64,000 nucleotides of DNA from an uncultured Clostridia bacterium (GCA_944363035.1 CALVTS010000007.1:25101-89100), one strand, 5' to 3'. Shown: positions 26,845-35,557, numbered from the stretch's first letter. Notes: generated from the letters alone by a model not told the origin. Numbers and translations: made by a program.

Positions 26845-27091
26845 ATGCCGGACCGAAATAATACAAACCAGCCTCAGAGCAATTCTTTTCGGCGCTTTTG
26901 CACAGCCGAAACTTGCCAATATGTATACTATTGCCTGCGTTCCGCCCGTGCAACATCATCCGAAAATCTTTTGCTCTGAGGTGCGAGCAGTTCCGCGCCA
27001 GCCGATCATTGGCTGAGAGATAAAGCGAATGACGCGGTTCAGGCGGAAATCGGCGGCGCGGGACCCGGTTCGTATTATTTCGGTCCGGCAT
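26845..27091. repeat. 247-bp element with 20-bp perfect terminal inverted repeats
   Basis: The ends ATGCCGGACCGAAATAATAC (26845-26864) and its exact complement (27072-27091) enclose a second, imperfect inverted pair (26873-26892 with 26960-26980) and a hairpin around GCCAGCCGATCATTGGCTG. It has no coding frame. It looks like a MITE or a multi-stem RNA. The neighbouring 26.5-26.84 kb stretch has no gene I can support; one plus frame is open without a start codon. Confidence 0.65.
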
Positions 27092-27099
27092 GCCGAGCA

Positions 27100-27142
27100 C
27101 CAAAAGCAACAGCCGCCCTCATAGAGCGGCTGTTGCTTTTGG
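27100..27142 (-). terminator. Terminator of tRNA-Arg
   Basis: A 16-bp perfect stem (CCAAAAGCAACAGCCG / CGGCTGTTGCTTTTGG) with an 11-nt loop lies immediately 3' of the tRNA. Confidence 0.75.
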
Positions 27143-27216
27143 CGTTCCCGGCGGGATTTGAACCCACGACCTTCCGCTTAGGAGGCGGACGCTCTATCCT
27201 ACTGAGCTACGGAAAC
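27143..27216 (-). tRNA. tRNA-Arg(CCU)
   Basis: The 74-nt gene has acceptor GTTTCCG / CGGGAAC, D arm TAGCTCAGTAGGATAGAGC, anticodon stem TCCGC / GCGGA with loop CTCCTAA (anticodon CCT) and T arm GTGGGTTCAAATCCC. CCA is not encoded, unlike the tRNA-Ser in this window. Confidence 0.95.
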
Positions 27217-27233
27217 ATCTCCGACGCTGTATT

Positions 27234-27262
27234 ATTGTAGACACAAGAGCGCGCTTTGTCAA
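27234..27262 (-). promoter_or_regulatory. Promoter of tRNA-Arg
   Basis: TTGACA (27262-27257), 17-nt spacer, TACAAT (27239-27234), 18 nt before the tRNA. Confidence 0.85.
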
Positions 27263-27350
27263 GCGGTGCCGAAGGACTGCGGCGCGGGAGGGGGCGTCCG
27301 CGTCCGCGGGGAGTGCGCGGACGCGGACGAAAGAGGGTCGCGCCGACGTT

Positions 27351-28115
27351 TCACGCGCCTTCCAGGAGCATTTTGTCGGCGACGAGGGCGATGAACTCCC
27401 CGTTGGTGGGTTTTTCGTTGGCCGAATATATCTTCATACCGAAGATGTTGTTGATGTTTTCTATCTTGCCGCGGTTCCATGCCACTTCTATGGCGTGGCG
27501 GATGGCGCGTTCCACCTTGGAGGGAGTGGTGTTGAACACGGCGGCGATGGAAGGATAGAGTCTTTTCGTGATGGAGTTGATGATCTCGGGGTCGTCCACG
27601 GTTATCTTTATGGCTTCCCTCAGGAACTGATATCCCTTTATATGCGCGGGGATGCCCACCGAGATGAAGAGATTGGCTATCTTCTCGTCGAGGGAGCGGT
27701 TGCGGCGCGCGGCTGGACGTACGGGCTGGGGAGGGGGAAGGGGAGGCGCGTCGTTTTCCTCAGAGAACTCGTCCAGCGTTTTCAGGAGCACGTCGAAGTT
27801 GAAGGGCTTCGCCAGGAAATATTTCGCGCCGTAGCGCAAGGCTTTTTGCACGAAAGCGTCCGTATTGAGCTGACTCATCATGATGACTGCGGGGCGGGCG
27901 GATCTCAGGGCGGAGAGCACGCCGAATCCGTCCAGCTCGGGCATCACGATGTCCAACAGCAGAAAATCGGGGTCGAAGCGTTCCACGGCGATGAGAGCTT
28001 GCGTGCCGTTTTCCGCGACGGCTACGACTTCGTAATCGGATTTGTCTTCGAAAAATTCTTTCAGACCGGCGACCAGACCGGCGTTGTCATCGGCAATAAT
28101 GATCGATTTTTTCAT
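27351..28115 (-). CDS. spo0A: Stage 0 sporulation protein A, response regulator
   Basis: The 254-residue protein has a receiver domain (1-120) with the acidic pocket IIIADDN, phospho-acceptor Asp in LLLDIVMPELDG (near 55) and Lys in FLAKPFN, a Pro-rich linker and the Spo0A effector domain. The latter contains TTPSKVERAIRHAIEVAWNRG, the recognition helix that is nearly invariant in Spo0A and reads TGTCGAA boxes. It is the master switch for sporulation. The start is fixed by TTTTGGAGG 6 nt upstream. A near-match to a 0A box (TGTCGAG, 28201-28207) lies 86 nt upstream of the start and might give autoregulation. An extended -10 (TGCTAGAAT) is at about 28142-28150. Confidence 0.96.
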   Translation of the reverse strand: MKKSIIIADDNAGLVAGLKEFFEDKSDYEVVAVAENGTQALIAVERFDPDFLLLDIVMPELDGFGVLSALRSARPAVIMMSQLNTDAFVQKALRYGAKYFLAKPFNFDVLLKTLDEFSEENDAPPLPPPQPVRPAARRNRSLDEKIANLFISVGIPAHIKGYQFLREAIKITVDDPEIINSITKRLYPSIAAVFNTTPSKVERAIRHAIEVAWNRGKIENINNIFGMKIYSANEKPTNGEFIALVADKMLLEGA

Positions 28116-28587
28116 TTTTTCCTCCAAAAAGTCGTAAGATAATTCTAGCACGGACAAAATTCGTAAGGGAAAAGCGAAAAGCGCGGCTTTTCCGTGATTT
28201 TGTCGAGTTTTGCGCGATGTTGTCATACGGGGGGACGTCCCCGCAGAAAGGCTCGTTTGCGTGGACATATTACAAAAGTCCGACGATGTTTTCAACAATT
28301 ATTTTCACCGATTTTTCGCAAGGCGTATATATAGTCGTGCGCAAGGCATAATACAACCATATCTTGAATTTTTGAGGTGTAAAAAATGGTGAAAAAGGTC
28401 GAAAGAAAACAGCGACGGCGAGGCGCTCGTTTGTTCTCTTCTCCTTTTGCGGCGCGTTTGGGAGAGGAGAGGGCTCGGTACAAAAAGGGAGGAGGGACGA
28501 TGAGTCGGTTTTCCGTCTTTTGCAACGGGAGGGGGGAGAGCGCGGAGTTTGCCGAAAATATTTGTTGAAGAAATTTCACCCGAACGG

Positions 28588-28616
28588 TTTACATATGCGC
28601 GTTGTATAAATATAAT
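28588..28616 (+). promoter_or_regulatory. Promoter of the zinc-ribbon gene
   Basis: TTTACA (28588-28593), 17-nt spacer, TATAAT (28611-28616), then AGGAG before the ATG. The rest of the 28.12-28.59 kb interval between divergent genes holds nothing I can name. Confidence 0.8.
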
Positions 28617-28649
28617 AAATGAAAATTCCGAAATAACGCGAGGAGTGGA

Positions 28650-29129
28650 ATGGCAAAATACAAAAAGTGCCCGCGCTGCGAGCTGAATTGGATCCCTGTC
28701 GAAGAGGAACTGTGCGAAGTGTGCAAGGCGGAGCTCGGCAAAGCCAGCTCTATAAGCCTCATCGAGGACGATGACGAGAGCTCTTACGAAGAGGAGAGGA
28801 TATGCCCCGTCTGCAAGGTGAACTATCTTTCCGACGACGAGGACATCTGCGCCGAGTGCAAGCTCAAACAGAAAACCGAAAAGGCGGAAAAGTCTGAGGA
28901 AGAGGACGATTCCTGGAAGGAGTTCGTCGAAGAGGACGCCGACTCCTCCCTCGACGACGAGGACGCCGAGATCTCCCTCTCCCTGTTGCAGGAGGAGGAA
29001 GAGCAGGAGGATGAAGAGGAAGAGGAATCCGTCTCAGACGAGCCGGACGACTTTGACGAATCCATCACGGAGTTTGACGAAAACGATTACGACGAAGACG
29101 AAGAGGACGAGGAGGACGAGGATATCTGA
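28650..29129 (+). CDS. Acidic double zinc-ribbon protein of unknown function
   Basis: The 159-residue protein opens with two CxxC-CxxC zinc ribbons (CPRC...CEVC, about 8-26; CPVC...CAEC, about 52-70). The remaining ~90 residues are almost all Glu, Asp and Ser, ending in a run of EDEED-type repeats, so that part is strongly negative and disordered. Such a tail can mimic nucleic acid or bind basic proteins. It sits 14 nt before proS and is probably cotranscribed. I know no named homologue. Confidence 0.8.
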   Translation: MAKYKKCPRCELNWIPVEEELCEVCKAELGKASSISLIEDDDESSYEEERICPVCKVNYLSDDEDICAECKLKQKTEKAEKSEEEDDSWKEFVEEDADSSLDDEDAEISLSLLQEEEEQEDEEEEESVSDEPDDFDESITEFDENDYDEDEEDEEDEDI

Positions 29130-29143
29130 CCTCGTGAACGGAT

Positions 29144-30580
29144 ATGCAAAAGGATAACAAGTTCGTAAAAGAGATCGCGGACATGAAAGAGGATTTTCCT
29201 CAGTGGTACACCGACGTCATCTTAAAGACGGAGCTCGTCGATTACGGCCCCGTCAAAGGCACGATGGTCATCCGTCCCTACGGCTACGAGATCTGGGAGC
29301 ACATTCGGGAGGAACTTGACCGCCGCTTCAAGGCGACGGGGCACAAGAACGCCTACTTCCCGATGTTCATCCCCCTGAGCTACCTCATGAAGGAGGCGGA
29401 GCACGTGGAGGGATTCGCGCCCGAAGTCGCGCTGGTCACCCATGTCGGCAACACCGAACTCGAAGAAAAACTCGTGGTGCGCCCCACCTCGGAGACCATC
29501 ATCTGCGATATGTACTCCAAATGGGTGCAGAGCTATCGCGACCTCCCTCTTCTCATCAACCAGTGGGCGAACGTCGTCAGGTGGGAAAAGACCACCCGTC
29601 CCTTCCTCAGGACCAGCGAGTTCCTTTGGCAGGAAGGGCACACCCTCCACGCCACCGAGGAGGAGGCGAGAGAGGAGACCCTCAAAATGCTGGAAGTCTA
29701 CCGTGAGTTCATGCAGAACGTCCTCGCCATCGAGGTGCTTACGGGCATCAAGACGGAAAAGGAGAAGTTCGCGGGAGCGGTGGAGACCTACACCATGGAA
29801 GCCATGATGCTGGACGGCAAATCCCTGCAATCCGGCACCTCGCACTTCCTCGGCAAAAACTTTGCTTCCGCATTCGAGATCAAATATCTCGACCGCGACG
29901 GCAAACTCAAAAATCCCTATCAGACGAGCTGGGGAGTGTCCACCCGCCTCATCGGCGCACTCATCATGGCGCACGGCGATCAGCGCGGGCTCAAACTTCC
30001 TCCCCGCGTCGCGCCCGTCCAGGTCGTCGTCATCCCCGTCGCCCAACACAAGGAGGGCGTGCTAGAAAAGGCGCGCGAGATAGCCGAGCTCCTCCGCAAA
30101 GCGGGCGTGCGCGTGGAAGTGGACGAAAGAGATCAGTCCGTGGGCTGGAAGTTCAACGAATGGGAGATGAAGGGCGCCCCCCTCCGTCTCGAAATAGGTC
30201 CCCGCGATATAGAAAACGGCGTCGCCGCGTTCTCCCGCCGCGACACCCACGAGAAGGGTGCCCTCGCTCTTTCCGACCTCGCGTCAAGCGTTCCCGCTCT
30301 CCTCGACGACATCCACGAGACCATGTACCGTCAGTCCTCCGAGTTCCTGCACTCCCACATCGTGACCTGTCACGACATGGCAGAGTTCAACGAGGCTCTC
30401 GACAAGCAATGCTTCGTCAAAGCCATGTGGTGCGGCTGCCGCGAGTGCGAGGACGCCATCAAAGCCGAGACCGCCGCTTCCGCCCGCGCCCTTCCCTTCG
30501 ATCAGACCCCCGTCGGCGACACCTGCGTGTATTGCGGGAGGCCTGCGAGGCACACCGTGGTCTTTGCCAAAAGCTACTGA
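29144..30580 (+). CDS. proS: Prolyl-tRNA synthetase, archaeal/eukaryotic-like type (ProS type 3)
   Basis: The 478-residue class II synthetase lacks the editing insertion of the long bacterial form and has a C-terminal zinc-binding extension (Cys at HIVTCHD, MWCGCREC and CVYCGRPA), as in the archaeal/eukaryotic type common in Clostridia. Class II motifs are visible: VKGTMVIRPYGYEIWE (motif 1), RTSEFLWQEGHTLHAT (motif 2) and SWGVSTRLIGALIMAHGD (motif 3). It charges tRNA-Pro. The ribosome binding site is weak, suggesting coupling to the zinc-ribbon gene. A long structured hairpin begins at the base after the stop codon. Confidence 0.95.
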   Translation: MQKDNKFVKEIADMKEDFPQWYTDVILKTELVDYGPVKGTMVIRPYGYEIWEHIREELDRRFKATGHKNAYFPMFIPLSYLMKEAEHVEGFAPEVALVTHVGNTELEEKLVVRPTSETIICDMYSKWVQSYRDLPLLINQWANVVRWEKTTRPFLRTSEFLWQEGHTLHATEEEAREETLKMLEVYREFMQNVLAIEVLTGIKTEKEKFAGAVETYTMEAMMLDGKSLQSGTSHFLGKNFASAFEIKYLDRDGKLKNPYQTSWGVSTRLIGALIMAHGDQRGLKLPPRVAPVQVVVIPVAQHKEGVLEKAREIAELLRKAGVRVEVDERDQSVGWKFNEWEMKGAPLRLEIGPRDIENGVAAFSRRDTHEKGALALSDLASSVPALLDDIHETMYRQSSEFLHSHIVTCHDMAEFNEALDKQCFVKAMWCGCRECEDAIKAETAASARALPFDQTPVGDTCVYCGRPARHTVVFAKSY

Positions 30581-30712
30581 ACGCCGCCATTTGGCGAACT
30601 GCTGTGTCAAGCGCCTGCGGTCTGAACAGTCACGTACGACCAAGTACGCTCCTGTCCATCCCGCAGGCACTTTCCTTGCATTTCATCCAAATGGCGACGT
30701 TTTCAACAAGCG
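30581..30712 (+). repeat. Long double-stem hairpin (repeat D), copy behind proS
   Basis: It begins right after the TGA. Outer stem CGCCATTTGG (30585-30594) pairs with CCAAATGGCG (30687-30696), with AACG/CGTT continuing it; inner stem GCCTGCGG (30613-30620) pairs with CCGCAGGC (30661-30668). The core contains CACGTACGACCAAGTACGCT. The same plan with different stem bases follows rpsR. There is no T tract, so it is not an ordinary terminator. Confidence 0.7.
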
Positions 30713-30861
30713 TTAGGAATGGGCGCAGAACTTTGTCAGCGCCCTTGTCGTGGATGCTCACGTACGTCTTAGTACGCTCCCGCGTCGCGGTACGCGCCGA
30801 ACTTCGCAAAAGCCGCTCATATGAGCGGCTTTCACTTTGCCCTTGCGCGCCCGCTCCTTTT

Positions 30862-30907
30862 CCCCACAAAGTGTCCTCACTTTGTTGCGGTACTTTGCGG
30901 GGACCCC
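30862..30907. repeat. Small palindromic repeat E, copy 1
   Basis: Starts CCCCACAAAGT and ends ACTTTGCGGGGACCCC, so the arms pair; copies 2 (30916-30961), 3 (36707-36744, opposite orientation) and 4 (39681-39711) share the CCCCAC / GGGGACCCC ends but have different inner arms. Confidence 0.65.
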
Positions 30908-30915
30908 GAATATTA

Positions 30916-30961
30916 CCCCACAAAGTGTCCTCGCTACGCTGTGGTACTTTGCGGGGACCCC
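30916..30961. repeat. Small palindromic repeat E, copy 2
   Basis: Same ends as copy 1, 8 nt after it, with changes only in the loop region. Confidence 0.65.
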
Positions 30962-31184
30962 GTAAGCAGGGGCGCTTTCGCGTTCTGCATCCAAATGGCG
31001 CCTTTCAGCGTATAGGCGTTGGAGCGGGCGAATAGCGTGTCAAACGCCTGCGGTTTGAACAGTCACGTACGGCCAAGTACGCTCCCGCGTCGCGGTGCGC
31101 GCCGAACATTGCAAAAGCCGCTCATCTGAGCGGCTTTCACTTTGCCCTTGCGCGCCCGCTCCTTTTCCCCACTCTCACGTACAC

Positions 31185-32225
31185 TTGTTTGTAGCGTGCT
31201 TGAATCCCACGTGAACTTATTCGAAGACGGTTTCACGCGCCGCTCACCCAAACTTGCACAGCGGGCGTTTGCGCCCGCTCTTGCAAGTCGCGGCGCGTAT
31301 CTGCGATCTCGCAAGCTAGACGAAAAATTAAGTAGACACGGGCTCGGTGCGCGTCGAGTCGCCCTCCTCGCCCCGCGAGCGACGTTCAGTTGATACTGGT
31401 ATCCGCTTGATTATGTGAGTGCGAGACTCAAACCTTTTTCAAGAGGTGTTTTCATAAAGGCGCGGTTTGCGCCTTTATGAAAAAGTATATCCCGCATTTT
31501 AGGAGGAGCGAACTCTATTCCGAGTGGGGGAGGAGTCCCGAAGGGAGGAGGGGGCACAATATTACCATGTTAGGGGACGTAAACCAAAAAAATTAGCCCC
31601 GAGTACGACTACAGCTTTATTCGAAGGAAAGTACCCTGTCCACGGGTGCGTAGCGTAATTATTTTTACCCCACGCGAAGTAGAGGTGTGTCTTAATCCAA
31701 AAACAAAGAAATATTATTGCCCCGTACTGTGGGTTTTCGTCGTTTTCAAGCGCACTCTCTCATGCTGTACGTCTCGCGGGTGAATGTTGGCTCCCCCTCC
31801 TTCCCTGCGGGCTTTCCTCCCCCGTGTCCGAACGAGTTCAGTCCCCGCATCATGCGGGACTGACTTCGCATTCCTACAAAAGTTTTTTATATCGCACTCA
31901 CATAATCAAGCGGAGACCTGCACTTGCTGATGACCCGGCACGGGAGGAGGAATTCGGCGCTCGCAAGTTAAAGCCCGTGTCTTTTTAGGTTTACGGCGTT
32001 GCTCGGCACTCAGGAGAACGCGCCGCGACTTGCAAGAGCGGGCGCAAACGCCCGCTGTGCAAGTTTGGCTGAGCGGCGCGTAGTTCCGTCTTTGAATAAG
32101 TTCACATGGGGTTCAAGCTCCACCCCGAATGAGTGCACGTGGGAGTCAAGCTCCACTTCGAACAAGTGCACAGCGGCAGTCAAATATACCCCCGAACAAG
32201 TGTGCGGCGGGGGTTCGCAAACATA
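31185..32225. mobile_element. Non-coding ~1 kb element C, copy 1, with long inverted ends
   Basis: The left end carries minus-oriented and the right end plus-oriented units of a degenerate 32-bp repeat (core GAATAAGTTCACGTGGGA). Inside these, GCCGCTCACCCAAACTTGCA plus a GCGGGCG hairpin (31228-31300) recurs inverted at 32024-32075, and CCGCTTGATTATGTGAGTGC (31407-31426) recurs inverted near 31896-31915. The arms are thus about 230 bp, around 450 bp of unique sequence. No transposase frame is present. Homologues lie at 36800-37832 and 39020-40255. Confidence 0.7.
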
Positions 32226-32315
32226 AACTGCCCATTGTTTTAATATCAAATTAACACACAAAAACGCACTTTAACGTGCGTTTTTGTGTTTATCAACCAT
32301 ATTTTTTGCGTGAAA

Positions 32316-33536
32316 TTACTTTTTCTTGGCTTCGTCAATCTCTTCGTCCGTCCAGCCGTCGCCGTTGACGGTCTGGTCCGCTTCGCGTTCCGTGGTGAAG
32401 GTCATCTCGCCGTTTTCGTCCACGGTGAGGAGGATGTTGCCGTTGTTGTCCGTGCGGTAGATGGTCATCCCGTCCTCGATGAGGCGGTCGAGAGTGTTCT
32501 GGCGGGGGTGATAGAATGTGTTGCCCTCTGCGTTACAACTTATTATGGCGTATTCGCAGTCCACCGCGTCCAGGAATTCCTCGGTGGAGGAGGTCTCGCT
32601 GCCGTGGTGTCCCACTTTGAGGACGTCGCAGTCTATGTATCCCGCGCGCTCGACAAAGAGGGGCTCGTTGATCTCGTTGCTGTCACCCGTCAGCACGACG
32701 CGCACGCCGTTGTATTCCAGAATACCTATGGGGGAGATGGCGTTTTTGTATTCAGCTTCAGAAAAACCGTTCGCGGCGTTAAACCCCGTTTCTTCGTAAT
32801 ATTCCTCGGTGGGGCAGTAGAATGTGAGCATATAAGTCGCGTCCGCGTATGAACCGTCCGCCTGTTTCGTGCCGTCCGTTATCACTATGGAATTGGTGTC
32901 CTCGTCGGGATCGACGGTGAGGATCACCTCGCAATCGGGCTCCGAAAGCGCGGCGATGAAGAACTCGGCGTATGCGTTACTGTCCACCGTATCCTCATCC
33001 GTGAACATCCCCACTTTGCTTTGGTCGAGGGCGTCTATCTCCGCCTGCAATCTGTCGCTGGATTGCGTGCCGCTCGGCTCGGCAAGCACGTTGGGCATGA
33101 AGACGGTGTCCACGTCATATTTTTCCAGCACCTCATCCATGAAATAAACATGGTCGCCGTCACAGTGCGTGAGCATGAGGTAGTCAAGTTGCCCGTCCGT
33201 AACATAGTTGTCTATGTAGGCGAGGATTTTCGTGCGGTATGAGGAGGCATTGTTGTAATTCGCGCAGTCGATGAGCATATCCTTGCCGTCGGGGAAGAGG
33301 ATGAGGATGCTGTCGCCCTGTCCCACGTCCATGAAATGCACCTGCAATTCGCCCTCGCCCGCAACGAGAGGAGGTCCGTCATCGGCGGACGTGTCTCCGC
33401 CGGGGGAGGAGGCGAGTTTCCCGAAGATGTCGGGCGCGACGAAGTAGACTATGACTGCCGCTATCGCCAATATCGCGATGACGGCGATGATGAATATTGC
33501 CGATCTCTTGTTAGATTTTTTGGATCTTCCTGCCAT
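32316..33536 (-). CDS. MBL-fold hydrolase of the ComEC C-terminal type, membrane-anchored
   Basis: The 406-residue protein has one N-terminal transmembrane helix (about 12-34) and a metallo-beta-lactamase fold domain outside: VHFMDVGQGDSILILFP, then LMLTHCDGDHVYFM (the HxxxDH-type metal motif) and VLKVGHHGSETSS. This arrangement is that of the ComEC-like competence domain found as separate secreted proteins. An insertion of about 100 residues interrupts the domain after the metal motif. It may cut extracellular nucleic acid or another phosphodiester; no comEC or comEA is in the window. ATG 33536 has no ribosome binding site and lies 6 nt after TATAAT, suggesting a leaderless message. Confidence 0.85.
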   Translation of the reverse strand: MAGRSKKSNKRSAIFIIAVIAILAIAAVIVYFVAPDIFGKLASSPGGDTSADDGPPLVAGEGELQVHFMDVGQGDSILILFPDGKDMLIDCANYNNASSYRTKILAYIDNYVTDGQLDYLMLTHCDGDHVYFMDEVLEKYDVDTVFMPNVLAEPSGTQSSDRLQAEIDALDQSKVGMFTDEDTVDSNAYAEFFIAALSEPDCEVILTVDPDEDTNSIVITDGTKQADGSYADATYMLTFYCPTEEYYEETGFNAANGFSEAEYKNAISPIGILEYNGVRVVLTGDSNEINEPLFVERAGYIDCDVLKVGHHGSETSSTEEFLDAVDCEYAIISCNAEGNTFYHPRQNTLDRLIEDGMTIYRTDNNGNILLTVDENGEMTFTTEREADQTVNGDGWTDEEIDEAKKK

Positions 33537-33542
33537 ATTTTC

Positions 33543-33610
33543 ATTATACCTCATTATCCGTTTTCGCGCAACGCCGTATTCTTTTGCGCTCGCGCGCAAA
33601 GTGTGGTATA
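33543..33610. promoter_or_regulatory. Divergent promoters of the MBL gene and mrnC, both apparently leaderless
   Basis: Minus strand: TTGCGC, 17 nt, TATAAT (33548-33543), ATG 6 nt later. Plus strand: TTGCGC (33582-33587), 17 nt, TATAGT (33605-33610), ATG 8 nt later. The distances leave almost no 5' leader and no room for a Shine-Dalgarno on either side. Confidence 0.55.
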
Positions 33611-33618
33611 GTGGTCTC

Positions 33619-34050
33619 ATGAAGGATTTTCGACACGCCGTATTTTCATTGTCGGCTCCCGTCGCGGAGGAGGAGGCATACGCCATGCACCCGATGTCTT
33701 TGGCATTTGTGGGCGACGCGGTGCAGTCTCTTTTCATGCGCACGGCGGTGGCGGAGGCAAACGGCGGCAAGACGGGCGCCCAGCACCGCGAGGTGACGGG
33801 AGTGGTCAACGCGGTGGCGCAGGCGGCGGCGAGCGCGCGCATATCCCCCCTCTTCGACGAGAGGGAGGCGGACATCTTCCGCAGGGCGCGCAACTGTCAC
33901 ATCCAGACCTCCGCCAAGCACGCCGAAAGGGCGGAATACAGGCGCGCCAGCGGGCTTGAGGCGGTGCTCGGTTATCTTTTCCTCACGGGCAAGACCGAGA
34001 GACTGACCCGCTTTTTGACCATGGCGGCAGAGGAGGACGAGGGATGCTGA
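33619..34050 (+). CDS. mrnC: Mini-ribonuclease 3
   Basis: The 143-residue protein is a lone RNase III catalytic domain without a dsRNA-binding domain. MHPMSLAFVGDAVQSLFMRT near the N terminus corresponds to the signature helix with the catalytic Asp, and EYRRASGLEAVLGYLFLTGK carries the second acidic group (E...ALE-type). MrnC matures the ends of 23S rRNA. It begins the mrnC-rlmB-sigH run typical of Firmicutes; cysS, the usual upstream gene, is missing here. The stop overlaps the rlmB start. Confidence 0.9.
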   Translation: MKDFRHAVFSLSAPVAEEEAYAMHPMSLAFVGDAVQSLFMRTAVAEANGGKTGAQHREVTGVVNAVAQAAASARISPLFDEREADIFRRARNCHIQTSAKHAERAEYRRASGLEAVLGYLFLTGKTERLTRFLTMAAEEDEGC

Positions 34051-34766
34051 TATATGGCAGGAATCCCGTGCGCGAAGCCTTTCGCGCCGGCAAGACGGCA
34101 GAAAAGATATTTTTCCTCAAAGGGGAGAGGGACGCAAGACTTTCCGCGCTCTTTTCGGAGGCAAAGGAAAAGGGCGTGCCCGTCGAGTATGTCGAGCGCG
34201 GGGTGCTGGACCGCATGACGGAGGGCGGCAATCATCAGGGCGTCGCGGCTCGGGTGACGGACTTTGCCTACTCCTCGTTGGAGGACATCTTCGCGTGCGC
34301 CGAAGAGAGAGGGGAGAAACTGCTCATAGTCTTGCTGGACGGCATCACCGACCCTCACAATTTCGGCGCGATAGTGCGCAGTGCGGAGTGTTTCGGCGCG
34401 CACGGCATAGTCATCCCCTCCCGCAGGAGCGTGGGCGTGACAGAGACGGTCGTCAAGGTGGCTAGCGGCGCCACAGAGCATATGCGCATCGCGAAAGTCA
34501 CCAACATCAACGATACGATAAGAGAGCTTAAAGAGCGCAATGTGTGGGTTTATGCGTGCGATTTCGGCGGTAAACCTCCGAAATGCGCGGATCTCAAGGA
34601 TAACACAGCGCTCGTCGTAGGCAGCGAGGGCACGGGGGTGCACCGCCTTACGAGGGAGCTTTGCGACGGCGTCGTCACCATCCCCGAATACGGCAAGATC
34701 AATTCTCTCAACGCTTCCGTGGCGGCGGGGATAGTGCTTTACGAGACGGCGAGGCAGAGGGGATGA
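34044..34766 (+). CDS. rlmB: 23S rRNA (guanosine-2'-O)-methyltransferase, SpoU/TrmH family
   Basis: The 240-residue protein joins a short substrate-binding N domain (MLIYGRNPVREAF) to the SPOUT knot domain with the three family motifs: LDGITDPHNFGAIVRSAECFGAHG, LVVGSEGTGV and IPEYGKINSLNASVAAGI. It uses S-adenosylmethionine to 2'-O-methylate rRNA. It overlaps mrnC by 7 nt and sigH by 4 nt. Confidence 0.93.
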   Translation: MLIYGRNPVREAFRAGKTAEKIFFLKGERDARLSALFSEAKEKGVPVEYVERGVLDRMTEGGNHQGVAARVTDFAYSSLEDIFACAEERGEKLLIVLLDGITDPHNFGAIVRSAECFGAHGIVIPSRRSVGVTETVVKVASGATEHMRIAKVTNINDTIRELKERNVWVYACDFGGKPPKCADLKDNTALVVGSEGTGVHRLTRELCDGVVTIPEYGKINSLNASVAAGIVLYETARQRG

Positions 34767-35374
34767 AAGCATACGATTCTTTCACGGATGCGGAGCTCGC
34801 TTCGGCGGCGCAGAGGGGGGACGCCCTTGCAGAGAGCGCGCTCGTCAGGCGTTACGCCGCGCTTGCCGAGGGGTTGTCCCGCTCCTATTTTTTGGCGGGC
34901 GGAGACAGCGACGACCTCAGGCAGATCGCTCTCATCGCCCTGCTCGAAGCGGTGCGGAGCTATTCCGCCGATAGGGGAGCGGAGTTCAAGACCTATGCTT
35001 CCGCGTGCGTGCGCAACCGTATCTCGGACGCGATAAGGAGCGCTTCCGCCGTCAAAAATTCCGCTCTCAACAACAGTCTCCGTCTGGACGACGAAAGAGC
35101 GAAGGAGGGAGGCGTCGCGGTGGAGGACATCGTGTCTCCCGAGCTTTCGCCCGAACAGCAGTACATCATGAAAGAGGCGGAGGAGGCTTTTTTCGACGCG
35201 CTGGGCGAGACTTTGGGGGAAAAGGATCTCGCCGTCATCAAGCTGTACCTCGCGTGTATGCCCTATAAGGAGATATCCAAAAAGCTCGGGATGACCGCAA
35301 AGCAGGTGGACAACACTCTCTATTACGCAAAAAAGAAGATCGCAAAACTGCTTTCCGACGTCAAAGAGCCGTAG
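34763..35374 (+). CDS. sigH: RNA polymerase sigma factor SigH
   Basis: The 203-residue sigma-70 family factor has region 2 (DDLRQIALIALLEAVRSYSADRGAEFKTYASACVRNRI) and region 4 (LACMPYKEISKKLGMTAKQVDNTLYYAKKKIAKLL). The context downstream of mrnC-rlmB is that of SigH, which drives early stationary and sporulation genes. It is slightly shorter than the 218-residue Bacillus protein. It overlaps rlmB by 4 nt (ATGA). Confidence 0.92.
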   Translation: MKAYDSFTDAELASAAQRGDALAESALVRRYAALAEGLSRSYFLAGGDSDDLRQIALIALLEAVRSYSADRGAEFKTYASACVRNRISDAIRSASAVKNSALNNSLRLDDERAKEGGVAVEDIVSPELSPEQQYIMKEAEEAFFDALGETLGEKDLAVIKLYLACMPYKEISKKLGMTAKQVDNTLYYAKKKIAKLLSDVKEP

Positions 35375-35454
35375 ATATCCCTCGGTTTTTCTTTTTCAAG
35401 AGCCGCGAGTTTCCGCATCTTTTCGAGATCGCGAAAAAAATTGTTGAAAAGTCT

Positions 35455-35483
35455 TTGACTTTAATTAGTTTATATATTATCAT
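35455..35483 (+). promoter_or_regulatory. Promoter of rpsF-ssb-rpsR
   Basis: TTGACT (35455-35460), 17-nt spacer, TATCAT (35478-35483). Confidence 0.8.
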
Positions 35484-35488
35484 TATCA

Positions 35489-35552
35489 AGCGATTCCGCA
35501 GGAGCGGGATCTTAGTCCTTCCCCGCAAGGGGCATCAAGTCCAAAAGGAGGT
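35489..35552 (+). promoter_or_regulatory. Structured rpsF leader, possible S6:S18 autoregulatory element
   Basis: The 74-nt leader can form GATTCCGC / GCGGGATC and CCCCGC / AGGGG stems before AAAAGGAGG. Leaders at this place in many bacteria bind the S6:S18 complex; the assignment here is by position and general form only. Confidence 0.4.
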
Positions 35553-35557
35553 AAGCT

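Larger units (their letters stand above)
30713..31185. repeat. Degenerate repeat D copies with two small E hairpins
   Basis: Two further, incomplete copies of the D core (ACGTACG...AGTACGCT near 30753-30779 and 31063-31083) are each followed by a GCCGCTCAT(A/C)TGAGCGGC hairpin and the same CTTTGCCCTTGCGCGCCCGC sequence. Between them are two E hairpins. No coding frame is convincing here. Confidence 0.6.

Noticed and set aside
28381..28568. 60-codon frame upstream of the zinc-ribbon gene
   Set aside because: It lacks a ribosome binding site, has a random basic composition and lies before the mapped promoter.
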